From NCBI GenBank assembly GCA_001314845.1, contig LJZQ01000001.1, positions 186,001-250,000 of the forward strand: 64,000 nt of DNA, written 5' to 3'. Position 1 is the stretch's first letter. Each line of letters begins with the position of its first letter. This DNA comes from Marinobacter excellens HL-55. GTDB lineage: Bacteria > Pseudomonadota > Gammaproteobacteria > Pseudomonadales > Oleiphilaceae. A model generated the notes under the pieces. It did not search any database. It was not told where the DNA came from and saw only the letters and a list, made by a program, of their open reading frames with translations. Below are positions 35,135-43,494 of this stretch, in pieces. A program made the position numbers and the translations under genes.

Positions 35135-38100
35135 TGGCCTTTTCCCATGTCGTTTTCCGTTCGTCCGTCGCCCTGAGAAGAACGCGATCGATCATTTCTT
35201 CCAACGCATTCAGCTCTGTACCGATCGCCGGCCAGTCCAGCTGCTGCTCTCTAAGTCGGGCTTCAAGGGCCGCCGCCTGGCGCGTCATCAAGGGATAACC
35301 CACAGCCCCGGCGGTTCCTTTAATCTGATGACTTTCTGATATCAACACCTCAATATTCTGCTCGTCCCAGGCCATGCGCAGTCGGCCACGGCGCTGGCTC
35401 AGTCCCGCCAGAAAACGGGTGACCAGATGGGCAATGCCCTCATCGGTTTCGCCAGCTTCAGCATCGGCAATCAGGTAACGTGCCAGCGTGGTTTGGAGAT
35501 GCCCCTGATCAATTGGTTTATTAAGCACACCGTCACAGCCCGCCGCGAGCATGGCATCGTTTTCAGATTGGTCACCGGCGGTGAAGGCGATAATCGGTCG
35601 ACGAAATCCGGCCTGGCGCAATAATCGGGTTGCCGTCACGCCGTCCATCTCAGGCATGTGCCGGTCCATCAACACCAGATGCACAGTATCCGCCAGCGCC
35701 TGCCGCACCGCCTGGTCTCCACTGGCCACCGAAACCGGTTCAACACCGAACCGCCTAAGCATGCGCTCGACCAGCAACCGGTTGTCTTCATTATCCTCGG
35801 CGATCAGCACTTTGCCGCTGTATCTGTGGCCCTGACTCGCCTCCTGGCAGACAGTCAGGTAACGGGCCAGCACTTCATAAAAACGCTGTTTGTCGATGGG
35901 CTTGGCCAGATGCTCATTGCAGCCGGCCAGCCGGTAGTCGCCTATGTCTTCGGTCATTACATTGGCGGTCAGGGCAATAATCGGAGTGTTAACGCCGGCC
36001 TCACGCAACGCCGCGGTCGCATCCCGACCATTCATCACCGGCATCTGAATATCCATCAGGATAAGGTCGAAACTTTCTCGGCTTGCCATTTCAAGCGCTT
36101 CGGCGCCATTACCCACGTGCACCAGTTCAGCGCCGGTGCGCCCCACCAGCAGGGACACCAGAAGACGATTCACGTCATTATCCTCTGCACACAGGATTCG
36201 GCCCTTGAGCCTGGGTGCCATGACCATCGGGATGTTTTGCCGGCGCTGGTGGAATTCCGAGGCATCGCGCAGAAAATGCACATCGTCAAGACAACCGGTC
36301 CGGATAGCCACTTCAAACTCACTGCCTTCACCATAGGTGCTGGTGACCCGGATGCTACCCCCAAGCAACTCCGCCAGCCGCCGGGAGATGCTCAAGCCAA
36401 GGCCAGTGCCACCGTATTGCCGTGAGATAGCAGAGCTGGCCTGGGCAAAAGGGTCAAACAGCCGTTCCAACTGCTCGGGTTTGATGCCGATGCCGGTATC
36501 CACCACCCGGGCAAACAGGGTTTCAGAGCCACGATCACAACGCAGCGCCAGCGAGATGCTGCCGTTCTCGGTAAATTTGAGGGCATTGCCACACAGGTTG
36601 ATGATGATCTGACGGAATCGGGTGGGATCGGTCTGGATCTGCTCGGGTAGCGGAAAATCACAGAGAACGCTGAAATCGAGGCCTTTCTCACGGGCACGAG
36701 GCTCAAAAAAACCACGAATTTCATCCAGCAGCTCTGGCAAGCGCACCGGCACAACGTCAACGTCCAGCTTGTTGGCGTCTATCTTGGAGTGATCCAGAAT
36801 ATCGTTTACCAACTCCAACAAGTGTCGACCGCTGCGGACCACCGTCTCGGCACTGCTGCGTTTTTCCCGCTCATTCAGATCCGGGTCCAGCAGGGTTTCA
36901 CCGTAACCGATGATGGCCGCCAGGGGGGTCCGGATTTCGTGGCTCATATTTGCCAGGAACTGGCTTTTAGCCTGGGCCGAGTTTTTCGCCAGTTCTTTTT
37001 CCAGCCGCTCCTGCTCCCGCTCCCGCTCTATGCGCTGGCGCTGATGGCTTTCGGTAGCGTCGATACAGGTGCCTTCAAGATGCGTGGGTAACCCGTCATC
37101 ACCGTAAACAGTATGCAGCGAAATCGTTGCCCAGAGCTCGACACCGCGCCGGGTAAGGTAACGGGCCTCAATGCCTTTCACCACGCCCCGGGCCTCCAGC
37201 TGCTGGACCACCAGGCGCCGCAGTCGCGGGTCGGCGATACAGGTATCCAGCACGTCCGGACTGTGCTGCAACAGTTGCCGGTTGCTGCTGTATCCAAGCA
37301 GTTCTGCCATCGCCGGGTTGGCGGTGACAAAGCGCCGGTCTGGCGACATCTGGAACACCCCTTCGATGGCGTTGTCAAACAACGACTGATAGCGCTGAAG
37401 GTTGGCCAGGGCACGCTGGTTCCACGCCAGGGCCTCACCTTGCACCTGCTTGATGCGATCCGCGAGGGCAAACGAGAACAGGATAATCTGGGCGGTCAGG
37501 CCAAACTGGGGCGCGTAGGTGGTAAAGGTATTCAGCGGCAAATAGCCCATCACGGTAAACGCATAGATACCAAACCCGATCAACGCCAGAGTCCAGGCAA
37601 AGAAATACCCCCGCGCCGCCGGATTGTAGTATTGCCAGGACAAATAACTAACCACGATCAGGATCACGCTCAGCAGGATAGAACCAAGAACAATCCATTC
37701 CATGGCCACGGCATAGGGCATGAAGAACGACAGCGCCAATGTCGTCACCACCGAGTAGACACACAGCCGGATCACGTAGTCCAGATCAGGGGAACGCTCA
37801 CGGGTTTCCAGCAACGACCGGGCCATCAGCAATCCAAAAAACCAGGTCAGAATGATCTGGAAGTGCAGATAGGCCTTATCAAGGATCGCCGGGCGATTTT
37901 CCAGCAACTGGACACCGTGCACCTGCTCGGTGGCAATAAAGATGGAGGCACTGACCAGATAGAGTACGTAATAGATGTTGCTGCGCTCGCGAACCGACAC
38001 GGCAACAAACAGGTTGTAGGCCAGAATCGCCAGAATCGCACCCAGCAACAAGCCGCGAACGGCTTCGTCTATCGAAACCTTTTCAATGTAACTGTCGGGA

Positions 38101-38663
38101 TGCCACAAGGTGATCGGCAGCCGAAACGTGTTGGTGTTGGTAATCCGGAGAAAGACCGTCGTGCTGGTGTCTGGCGGCAGCTGCAACCGGAAGGTCGGGT
38201 TGGGCACCGCCAGATCCCGCTCGTCCCAGTTATCCAGATACCCGGCCTGGCGCTGCTCCACCAGCCGCCCGTCGCGGACCAGATACAGTCGAATGTCGTC
38301 CACCAGCGGGAGTGCCAGCTCCAGAATCCAGCTGGTGTCGGTATCAATGGTATCGGTGCTCAGGTCAAAGCGGGTCCAGTAAGCCGATTCGGTATACCCA
38401 AAATTCAGCACGCCACCCTCATGCAGATTGAGCTGATCTGCCGGCATAGTCATGACGTCGTCAATCGACCATTGGTGATCGGCATCCTCAAGATACCGGA
38501 TACAGCCATCAAGATTGCGAACACTGCTTGTGGTGTTGTCCAGCACGATAGCCCCGGTGGCACAAGCAGTCTTCGCCAGTGCCAGGGACGGCAAGGTAAC
38601 GAAAACCAGCACCAGAACAAGCCATGCCATTCGGGCCGGGGTTTCAGTAAACCGTTGCTGCAA
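35127..38663 (-). CDS. Hybrid sensor histidine kinase (7TMR-DISM, PAS, HisKA, HATPase, two REC, Hpt)
   Basis: This is a large phosphorelay protein of 1178 residues. The order is signal peptide, periplasmic 7TMR-DISMED2 domain (about 30-165), seven-span 7TMR-DISM segment (about 180-385), PAS domain (about 420-530), HisKA with FLANMSHEIRTPL (His near 575), HATPase with GTGLGLSISRRLAELLGG, REC1 (Asp near 871 in LILMDIQMP), REC2 (Asp near 1000 in LVLMDRHMP), and a C-terminal Hpt (His near 1112 in SHQIKGTAG). I prefer a TTG start at 38663 because GGAG lies seven bases upstream and a signal peptide follows; GTG 38714 and ATG 38630 are alternatives. It is the first gene of a three-gene operon. Periplasmic 7TMR-DISM sensors often bind carbohydrate-like ligands. 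Confidence 0.92.
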   Translation of the reverse strand: MQQRFTETPARMAWLVLVLVFVTLPSLALAKTACATGAIVLDNTTSSVRNLDGCIRYLEDADHQWSIDDVMTMPADQLNLHEGGVLNFGYTESAYWTRFDLSTDTIDTDTSWILELALPLVDDIRLYLVRDGRLVEQRQAGYLDNWDERDLAVPNPTFRLQLPPDTSTTVFLRITNTNTFRLPITLWHPDSYIEKVSIDEAVRGLLLGAILAILAYNLFVAVSVRERSNIYYVLYLVSASIFIATEQVHGVQLLENRPAILDKAYLHFQIILTWFFGLLMARSLLETRERSPDLDYVIRLCVYSVVTTLALSFFMPYAVAMEWIVLGSILLSVILIVVSYLSWQYYNPAARGYFFAWTLALIGFGIYAFTVMGYLPLNTFTTYAPQFGLTAQIILFSFALADRIKQVQGEALAWNQRALANLQRYQSLFDNAIEGVFQMSPDRRFVTANPAMAELLGYSSNRQLLQHSPDVLDTCIADPRLRRLVVQQLEARGVVKGIEARYLTRRGVELWATISLHTVYGDDGLPTHLEGTCIDATESHQRQRIEREREQERLEKELAKNSAQAKSQFLANMSHEIRTPLAAIIGYGETLLDPDLNEREKRSSAETVVRSGRHLLELVNDILDHSKIDANKLDVDVVPVRLPELLDEIRGFFEPRAREKGLDFSVLCDFPLPEQIQTDPTRFRQIIINLCGNALKFTENGSISLALRCDRGSETLFARVVDTGIGIKPEQLERLFDPFAQASSAISRQYGGTGLGLSISRRLAELLGGSIRVTSTYGEGSEFEVAIRTGCLDDVHFLRDASEFHQRRQNIPMVMAPRLKGRILCAEDNDVNRLLVSLLVGRTGAELVHVGNGAEALEMASRESFDLILMDIQMPVMNGRDATAALREAGVNTPIIALTANVMTEDIGDYRLAGCNEHLAKPIDKQRFYEVLARYLTVCQEASQGHRYSGKVLIAEDNEDNRLLVERMLRRFGVEPVSVASGDQAVRQALADTVHLVLMDRHMPEMDGVTATRLLRQAGFRRPIIAFTAGDQSENDAMLAAGCDGVLNKPIDQGHLQTTLARYLIADAEAGETDEGIAHLVTRFLAGLSQRRGRLRMAWDEQNIEVLISESHQIKGTAGAVGYPLMTRQAAALEARLREQQLDWPAIGTELNALEEMIDRVLLRATDERKTTWEKANE

Positions 38664-38764
38664 AATGTGATCTCCGCGCGGGTAGCTACGTGCTTTATCG
38701 TTTATTGTGAGCACACGTCACTTTAGCCGTTCACTTGTGTTTTCGCATCCCGGGGCCACCTGAA

Positions 38765-39817
38765 ATGAGACATTCCTGCCTATTTGCCGCCGTTTCTCTG
38801 ACACTGCTGTCGCTCAGCGGATGCCGGATGGAGAGCTCCGGCTCATCCGCATTCAACCCGGCAACCAATGTTGATCTGACCTTTTCGAGCTTTGATCTGA
38901 GCAATACCGAGCAGGCACCAGACGCACTCCGCTATACCCGATTCAACGATTTCTACAAGGGAATCCAGCCCGCCAACAGCGACGCCGACGATGCGGAACA
39001 TCTCGCCACCGTTGAAGAGATCCGGCGTCACATCGACCTCTTTATCGGAGCGGAGCCAACAGAAGACGGCAACGATTATAGCCGTGTTCGTAACCCTCTG
39101 GACCTGATGAACCAGGTCATAAGTGTCGGCCAGATCAATAATTTTGATGAAGGCAGGCGCTACATCCGGGACCGCATTGCCATTAGCCAGGCCGGCAACT
39201 ACAACACCCGCAGTGCCGGCGCCCGCATCCGCTTCACCGATCAGGCAGCGGCCATCAGCCAGCAACCGCTGAACGACACCGAATGGAATTACCAGACTCT
39301 GGATTGGCGTTACCTACCGGAAGGGCCAGAAGGCAGCGACCTTACGGAGAAGGTCTATCGAACCATCCAGTATGTGGCCCGTAGCGTAACCGAGGATGTC
39401 AGGGATGAGCAGCCGGAATTGCTGAGCGTATTGGCAGGCTCTCGCTTCGATGCCCTGCAGTTTACGGATAACGGCTACAACCAGCCGGAATACGCCACAG
39501 CAGACTACGTCAGCCGCAACAACGGTGGCATTGAGCTGCGCCAGGAGTTTGTTACCGAAGCCCAGCTAGACACCCTGTTCATCAAGAACGATGACCAGAC
39601 CGTGATCGACCTGAGTCGGTATGGTGAGAGCAACACCTCGCCGGACTGTCTGCGAGTTGAGCTGAACTACGCCATGAACGAGGTGAGAATCTACACCTCC
39701 AACGACGAGCCAGCTCGAACCGATAACGATGAAGTCAACGACGCCAACTGCGTAAATCAGCCAGAGGACATGGCAGTGGCGTTCTGGAGCGCCACGTCCG
39801 CATCAGCTCGCAAATAG
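38765..39817 (+). CDS. Predicted lipoprotein of unknown function
   Basis: The 350-residue protein has a type II signal peptide with lipobox LSLSGC (cysteine at residue 20) and so is probably membrane-anchored in the periplasm or outer membrane. The mature part is acidic and shows no domain I recognise. A central segment (DTEWNYQTLDWRYLPEGPEG) and a C-terminal CLRVELNYAMNEVRIYTSND suggest a mixed alpha/beta fold, with two cysteines late in the protein that could pair. ATG 38765 is chosen by the signal peptide; an upstream start would hide it. It is divergent from the hybrid kinase gene by about 100 bp, so it might be controlled by that system. Confidence 0.8.
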   Translation: MRHSCLFAAVSLTLLSLSGCRMESSGSSAFNPATNVDLTFSSFDLSNTEQAPDALRYTRFNDFYKGIQPANSDADDAEHLATVEEIRRHIDLFIGAEPTEDGNDYSRVRNPLDLMNQVISVGQINNFDEGRRYIRDRIAISQAGNYNTRSAGARIRFTDQAAAISQQPLNDTEWNYQTLDWRYLPEGPEGSDLTEKVYRTIQYVARSVTEDVRDEQPELLSVLAGSRFDALQFTDNGYNQPEYATADYVSRNNGGIELRQEFVTEAQLDTLFIKNDDQTVIDLSRYGESNTSPDCLRVELNYAMNEVRIYTSNDEPARTDNDEVNDANCVNQPEDMAVAFWSATSASARK

Positions 39818-39819
39818 CG

Positions 39820-40083
39820 TCAAAGATCCCAGTTCTGCAAAAAGCCCTTCTTTCGGCTGATCATGCGCTCGTAGGTTGAAATCATGATGGCCGCATGGGG
39901 GGCTTTGGTCAGTCGCAAGGTTTCAATCCGACGCTCAAGCTGCTGGACCTCATCGCACACCTGTTGCTGCACGTGGGTTCTCACACTGTCATGTTGATCC
40001 AGCTTTACGCGGCGCAGGTCGGGGGGGGGGAAGTTCGTGTCTGTCCATGACGTCTCATCCTTTGAGTTTAGCGAATAATCCAT
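39820..40083 (-). CDS. Small protein with a homopolymeric tract in its coding sequence
   Basis: The 87-residue hydrophilic protein has an N-terminal part followed by a long helix (RVKLDQHDSVRTHVQQQVCDE and on) that looks like a coiled coil, ending SRKKGFLQNWDL. No family is recognised. Ten consecutive cytosines encode the end of Phe and three prolines (NFPPPDL) at residues about 18-21. Slippage by one base would truncate the protein early. A longer frame up to 40263 exists but overlaps the neighbouring hydrolase gene; ATG 40083 is more likely. Confidence 0.6.
   Translation of the reverse strand: MDYSLNSKDETSWTDTNFPPPDLRRVKLDQHDSVRTHVQQQVCDEVQQLERRIETLRLTKAPHAAIMISTYERMISRKKGFLQNWDL
40021..40030. 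repeat. Ten-base G/C homopolymer inside a coding region
   Basis: Ten consecutive G on the plus strand (C on the coding strand) lie at codons 18-21 of the gene 39820-40083. Tracts of this length are known sites of slipped-strand mispairing and phase variation, and also of sequencing error. The tract is seen directly; any biological switching is inference. Confidence 0.85.
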
Positions 40084-40208
40084 TTCTACTAACCGATTTT
40101 GCAGAACTGTCTGACAAAGTGCAATTAAAATGAACAACGTATCATTGTTTTCTGTCAAAAAACCCGTCACACCACTCCTGAGCCTGTAACGGGCCACCCG
40201 TACCACCA

Positions 40209-41495
40209 TCAAGCCGCAATCAGCCGCCTCTTGTTTTCCGGTAATACCGGGAACTGCCGACACACAGTATAGACAAATCTGGCCAGTGCGGGTAAGTGAT
40301 GCCCCACTATTGGAAAACCGGTGTTAAGCAAGCTGACCGAAATGTCTCGTGCGGGATCCGCCCAGCAGAATTTATTGATCAGACCGACGTGGCCAAAGGC
40401 ATAGCGACTTTGCTGGCCCCACAAACCGACCGGATTGCCGCCCAGCATCATCCCGGCGCTGAATCGCATCGGAATCATCATCGTGCGGTCGACCTGCAGC
40501 GATCCGAATTGCTGAATTGCGCGGCGCACGGTCAGTTCGCTGCAGATGCGCCGACCATTCCAGACACCACCATTGAGCATCATCTGGAAAAATCGCCCCA
40601 TCTCCTCTGCAGTACCGCAAAGATTGCCCGCCGGAATCACCGCCTCTTGAAAGCGGGGATCGTTGGTCACCTTTTCCACTGTACCAATGTCGCCACCCAA
40701 CGCCCGATTGACGATCCAGGACAGAGGAAACACTGGTGTCGGACCGGTTGCGTAATTGCTTGCCAGTTCGTGCACATGTTCCGCAGCAATCCCGTAGGTA
40801 AACCACTTCATGCCCATGGGAATCCGCAGGTTGCGGTCCAGGTAGTTTTCGATGGTGTCGCCGGTGACTTTTTCTAATACCCGCTGCAACACAAATCCGC
40901 CGGTGATGGCATGGTAGGCAACCTTGGCACCGTCTACCTCGACCGGCTTGGCTGCGCAAAGCAACCGCCAGATTTCATCGCGCTCCCATAACACATCAAT
41001 CGGTGTTTCTCTGGGGATGGCGGGAATTCCGCCGCGGTGCGACAGTATCTGGTGCACCGTAATCGTTCGTTTGCCGTTCTTTCTGAATTCCGGGCAGTAG
41101 TAGGACACCGGGTCCATCAGGTTGACCAAACCCTGCTCTGCCAGCATATGCATCAGCAGGGCGGTAACCGCTTTGGACGCCGAGAAATAGCAGATCGGCG
41201 TGTCTGTGGTCATGGGAATTCTGGGCAACGCGGAAGGGTCCCCGGGGCCGTTGCCACTGGCATGACCGATCGCCCGGTGCAATACCTGCTCTCCGCCGTA
41301 GCGCAATGACAGCTGAATACCCGGATGCACGCCAGTGCGGTACAAGCCTTCGACACTGCGCCATACCGATTCCACGGCATGTTCGGACAGACCTACCTGG
41401 TCCGGGTGTTCTGTCTCATGGTTGCGGAAAGTGACCGAAGCAAGATCCGCAGGGACCTCGCAGGTGTGCAGTGCACGACGGGCGAGTGAATGCAT
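40209..41495 (-). CDS. Serine hydrolase of the beta-lactamase (class C / EstB-like) family
   Basis: The 428-residue protein has the class C/DD-peptidase-like fold. The active-site SxxK is seen in CYFSASKAVTALL (SASK), a tyrosine in KVAYHAITGGF corresponds to the YxN/YxG motif, and the C-terminal FGHVGLINKFCWAD holds the HxG motif. No signal peptide is evident, which favours a cytoplasmic esterase or transesterase over a secreted beta-lactamase. It lies 74 bp downstream of the diguanylate cyclase on the same strand. The physiological substrate is unknown. Confidence 0.87.
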   Translation of the reverse strand: MHSLARRALHTCEVPADLASVTFRNHETEHPDQVGLSEHAVESVWRSVEGLYRTGVHPGIQLSLRYGGEQVLHRAIGHASGNGPGDPSALPRIPMTTDTPICYFSASKAVTALLMHMLAEQGLVNLMDPVSYYCPEFRKNGKRTITVHQILSHRGGIPAIPRETPIDVLWERDEIWRLLCAAKPVEVDGAKVAYHAITGGFVLQRVLEKVTGDTIENYLDRNLRIPMGMKWFTYGIAAEHVHELASNYATGPTPVFPLSWIVNRALGGDIGTVEKVTNDPRFQEAVIPAGNLCGTAEEMGRFFQMMLNGGVWNGRRICSELTVRRAIQQFGSLQVDRTMMIPMRFSAGMMLGGNPVGLWGQQSRYAFGHVGLINKFCWADPARDISVSLLNTGFPIVGHHLPALARFVYTVCRQFPVLPENKRRLIAA

Positions 41496-41569
41496 AACGA
41501 ACGCCTTTTATCATTGTTGGTAGCCGGCCCACCTGGGCCAATCATCCGAGCGATCAGGCCCGGCGAACA

Positions 41570-42790
41570 TCAGTCCTCATTATGTACTGGCTGAAAAGGC
41601 TGTACCATAACCACACAGTCCCGACCCTGCATTTTGGCCTGATACATCGCTTTATCGGCAGCACCGCACAGCGTATCAAGGCTGTGACCGTGTACTGGAA
41701 ACACCGCCACGCCGATGCTGATGGTCAGAGGCACCGAATGCCCGGACTCCAGCAGGGTCGGCTTTCGGCTCACCCGCTGGCGCAAACGCTCGGCCATATC
41801 TCGGGCACCCTCGATGTCCATCTCCGGCAGCACAATGACGAATTCCTCTCCACCGAAGCGACCCACTGCATCGACACTGCGCACACTGTCCTCCAGGGTT
41901 CGGCTGACGGCACAGAGGACGGCATCACCGGCGGCATGCCCCCAGCTGTCGTTAACCTCCTTGAAGTGGTCAAAATCAATCCACACCAGTGCCATGGGGC
42001 GCTCATAACGCCGAGCTCGTTCCAGCTCCTCTTCCAGCACGCGGGAAAACTCACGGCGGTTGAGCAAGCCGGTTAACGGATCGCGGGTTGCCAACTCTTC
42101 CAGTTCGTTCTCAAGTTCTTTGCGATCGGTGATGTCCAATACGATCCCTTCCAGGAACGCGGTGCCGTCGTCCTGTTCAACACCGCAACCCCGCTCCCAC
42201 ACCCAGACCTGCCGGCCATCTTTTCGGGTAATCGCATACTCGACCGAAAAAGACTGGCCCTTCCGCACCGCTATATCTACCTCTTCGGCGATCCGCTCTG
42301 TGGTGTCCGCGTCCATCAGCGCCGCAAAGCTTGTGATCCGGTTATCGATCAATTCGTCGGGCGTATAGCCCGTCAGTCGCTCACAACCGCCAGACACAAA
42401 CACCATGGTCCACTGGTCATCGTGCAGGCAGCGATAGGCCATGCCCGGCAGGTTATCCATCAACACCGTCAGCTGTCGCTCTCGCTGCCGCAAGGCCCGG
42501 CGTTGATTCACCTGCAGTGACAATAACAGGCGATCCTTAATGAGCAGTCGCAGAATCGCGATGAACAGCACCAGGCCCGTAAATACCACAAAGGCAAAGC
42601 CTTTCCAGGTTTGTACGCTCGAGAGGGTACGAGGGTCCGGAAACCAGACTTCGACAATCCGATCAGAGAAGGTGATCCAGATCAGGCCTGCCACCAAATA
42701 CACCAGGGTTGCCGTTAACGCTCTGCGCAGAGGGTTCTGTCTGTCATTCAATCCGATTGATCTGTCGCCCTCGGGACGATCAGGCTGCAT
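41570..42790 (-). CDS. PAS-GGDEF diguanylate cyclase, membrane-anchored
   Basis: The 406-residue protein has two N-terminal membrane spans (about 25-45 and 65-88), a PAS domain (about 108-230: LMDNLPGMAYRCLHDD to EGIVLDITDRK) and a C-terminal GGDEF domain. The active site reads GGEEF and an inhibitory RxxD site (RSVD) lies five residues before it, so synthesis of c-di-GMP with product feedback is likely. LTGLLNRREF and WIDFDHFKEVNDSWGH are the expected substrate and metal motifs. No EAL domain is present. The PAS domain suggests sensing of redox, light or a small ligand. Confidence 0.94.
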   Translation of the reverse strand: MQPDRPEGDRSIGLNDRQNPLRRALTATLVYLVAGLIWITFSDRIVEVWFPDPRTLSSVQTWKGFAFVVFTGLVLFIAILRLLIKDRLLLSLQVNQRRALRQRERQLTVLMDNLPGMAYRCLHDDQWTMVFVSGGCERLTGYTPDELIDNRITSFAALMDADTTERIAEEVDIAVRKGQSFSVEYAITRKDGRQVWVWERGCGVEQDDGTAFLEGIVLDITDRKELENELEELATRDPLTGLLNRREFSRVLEEELERARRYERPMALVWIDFDHFKEVNDSWGHAAGDAVLCAVSRTLEDSVRSVDAVGRFGGEEFVIVLPEMDIEGARDMAERLRQRVSRKPTLLESGHSVPLTISIGVAVFPVHGHSLDTLCGAADKAMYQAKMQGRDCVVMVQPFQPVHNED

Positions 42791-42931
42791 GGTATTCCCT
42801 TATGATTTGGCAGTTTCTAGTATCAAAAGTAGACATTATCAACGCCGGCGTCGAGGCTTTGCGGTTATTTCTGACAGAGGGCCGGCCTCGTGCTTTAATC
42901 CCGACAAACCGAGCGAATGACAGGAGCGCGC

Positions 42932-43402
42932 ATGACACCCGGAATACTGGCCGCCCAGAAAGCCAAGGTGAGCTATACCGTTCACGAATACCAGCACGAA
43001 CCCTCAGCGGAAAGCTATGGTACTGAGGCCGCCGAGAAAATGGGGGTAGATCCGAGCCGGGTTTTTAAAACTCTGGTGGTCAGTGTAGACGGCAAAACGC
43101 TGGCGGTGGCGGTGCTACCGGTGACTCATTTGCTCAGCCTGAAACTCATTGCCAAGGCGGCAGGCGCCAAGAAAGCGGCTATGGCGGATAAACTGGACGT
43201 GCAGCGCAGCACCGGTTATGTGCTGGGCGGGGTGAGCCCTCTGGGCCAGAAGAAGCGCTTACCAAGCTACATTGATGCTTCCGCTCAGCAATTCGATACG
43301 GTGTTCGTCAGCGCCGGCAAAAGGGGCCTGGAGATTGAACTGGCACCTGCTGACCTGGCGAGGCTGACCAACGGTCAGTTTGTGCCCCTGCAACAGGACT
43401 GA
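42932..43402 (+). CDS. ybaK: Cys-tRNA(Pro)/Cys-tRNA(Cys) deacylase YbaK
   Basis: YbaK clears mischarged Cys-tRNA(Pro) in trans. The 156-residue protein has the INS-superfamily fold. PSRVFKTLVVSVDGKTLAVAVLPV contains the catalytic lysine region, KKAAMADKLDVQRSTGYVLGGVSPLG is the characteristic substrate-pocket stretch, and YIDASAQQFDTVFVSAGKRG lies near the end. ATG 42932 with AGGAG six bases upstream is chosen. It is divergent from the cyclase gene and ends at a bidirectional terminator. Confidence 0.95.
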   Translation: MTPGILAAQKAKVSYTVHEYQHEPSAESYGTEAAEKMGVDPSRVFKTLVVSVDGKTLAVAVLPVTHLLSLKLIAKAAGAKKAAMADKLDVQRSTGYVLGGVSPLGQKKRLPSYIDASAQQFDTVFVSAGKRGLEIELAPADLARLTNGQFVPLQQD

Positions 43403-43417
43403 TAAAACCACCGGGCA

Positions 43418-43460
43418 CAAAAAAGCCCGGAGGGCTTGTAGGACCATCCGGGCTTTTCAC
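43418..43460. terminator. Bidirectional terminator between ybaK and icd
   Basis: AAAAGCCCGGA (43421-43431) and TCCGGGCTTTT (43447-43457) are perfect 11-bp arms with a 15-nt loop. The A/T ends of the stem continue as AAAAAA on the left and TTTT on the right, so it can stop transcription of ybaK on plus and of icd on minus. It lies between the two convergent stop codons. Confidence 0.9.
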
Positions 43461-43494
43461 CCAGCACCGGCGAACCGGCGCTGATTGACGAGCT

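Noticed and set aside
37113..38726. A 537-codon open frame antisense to the hybrid kinase gene
   Set aside because: It mirrors the kinase codons, has no ribosome-binding site or domain, and the opposite strand encodes conserved HisKA-type motifs.
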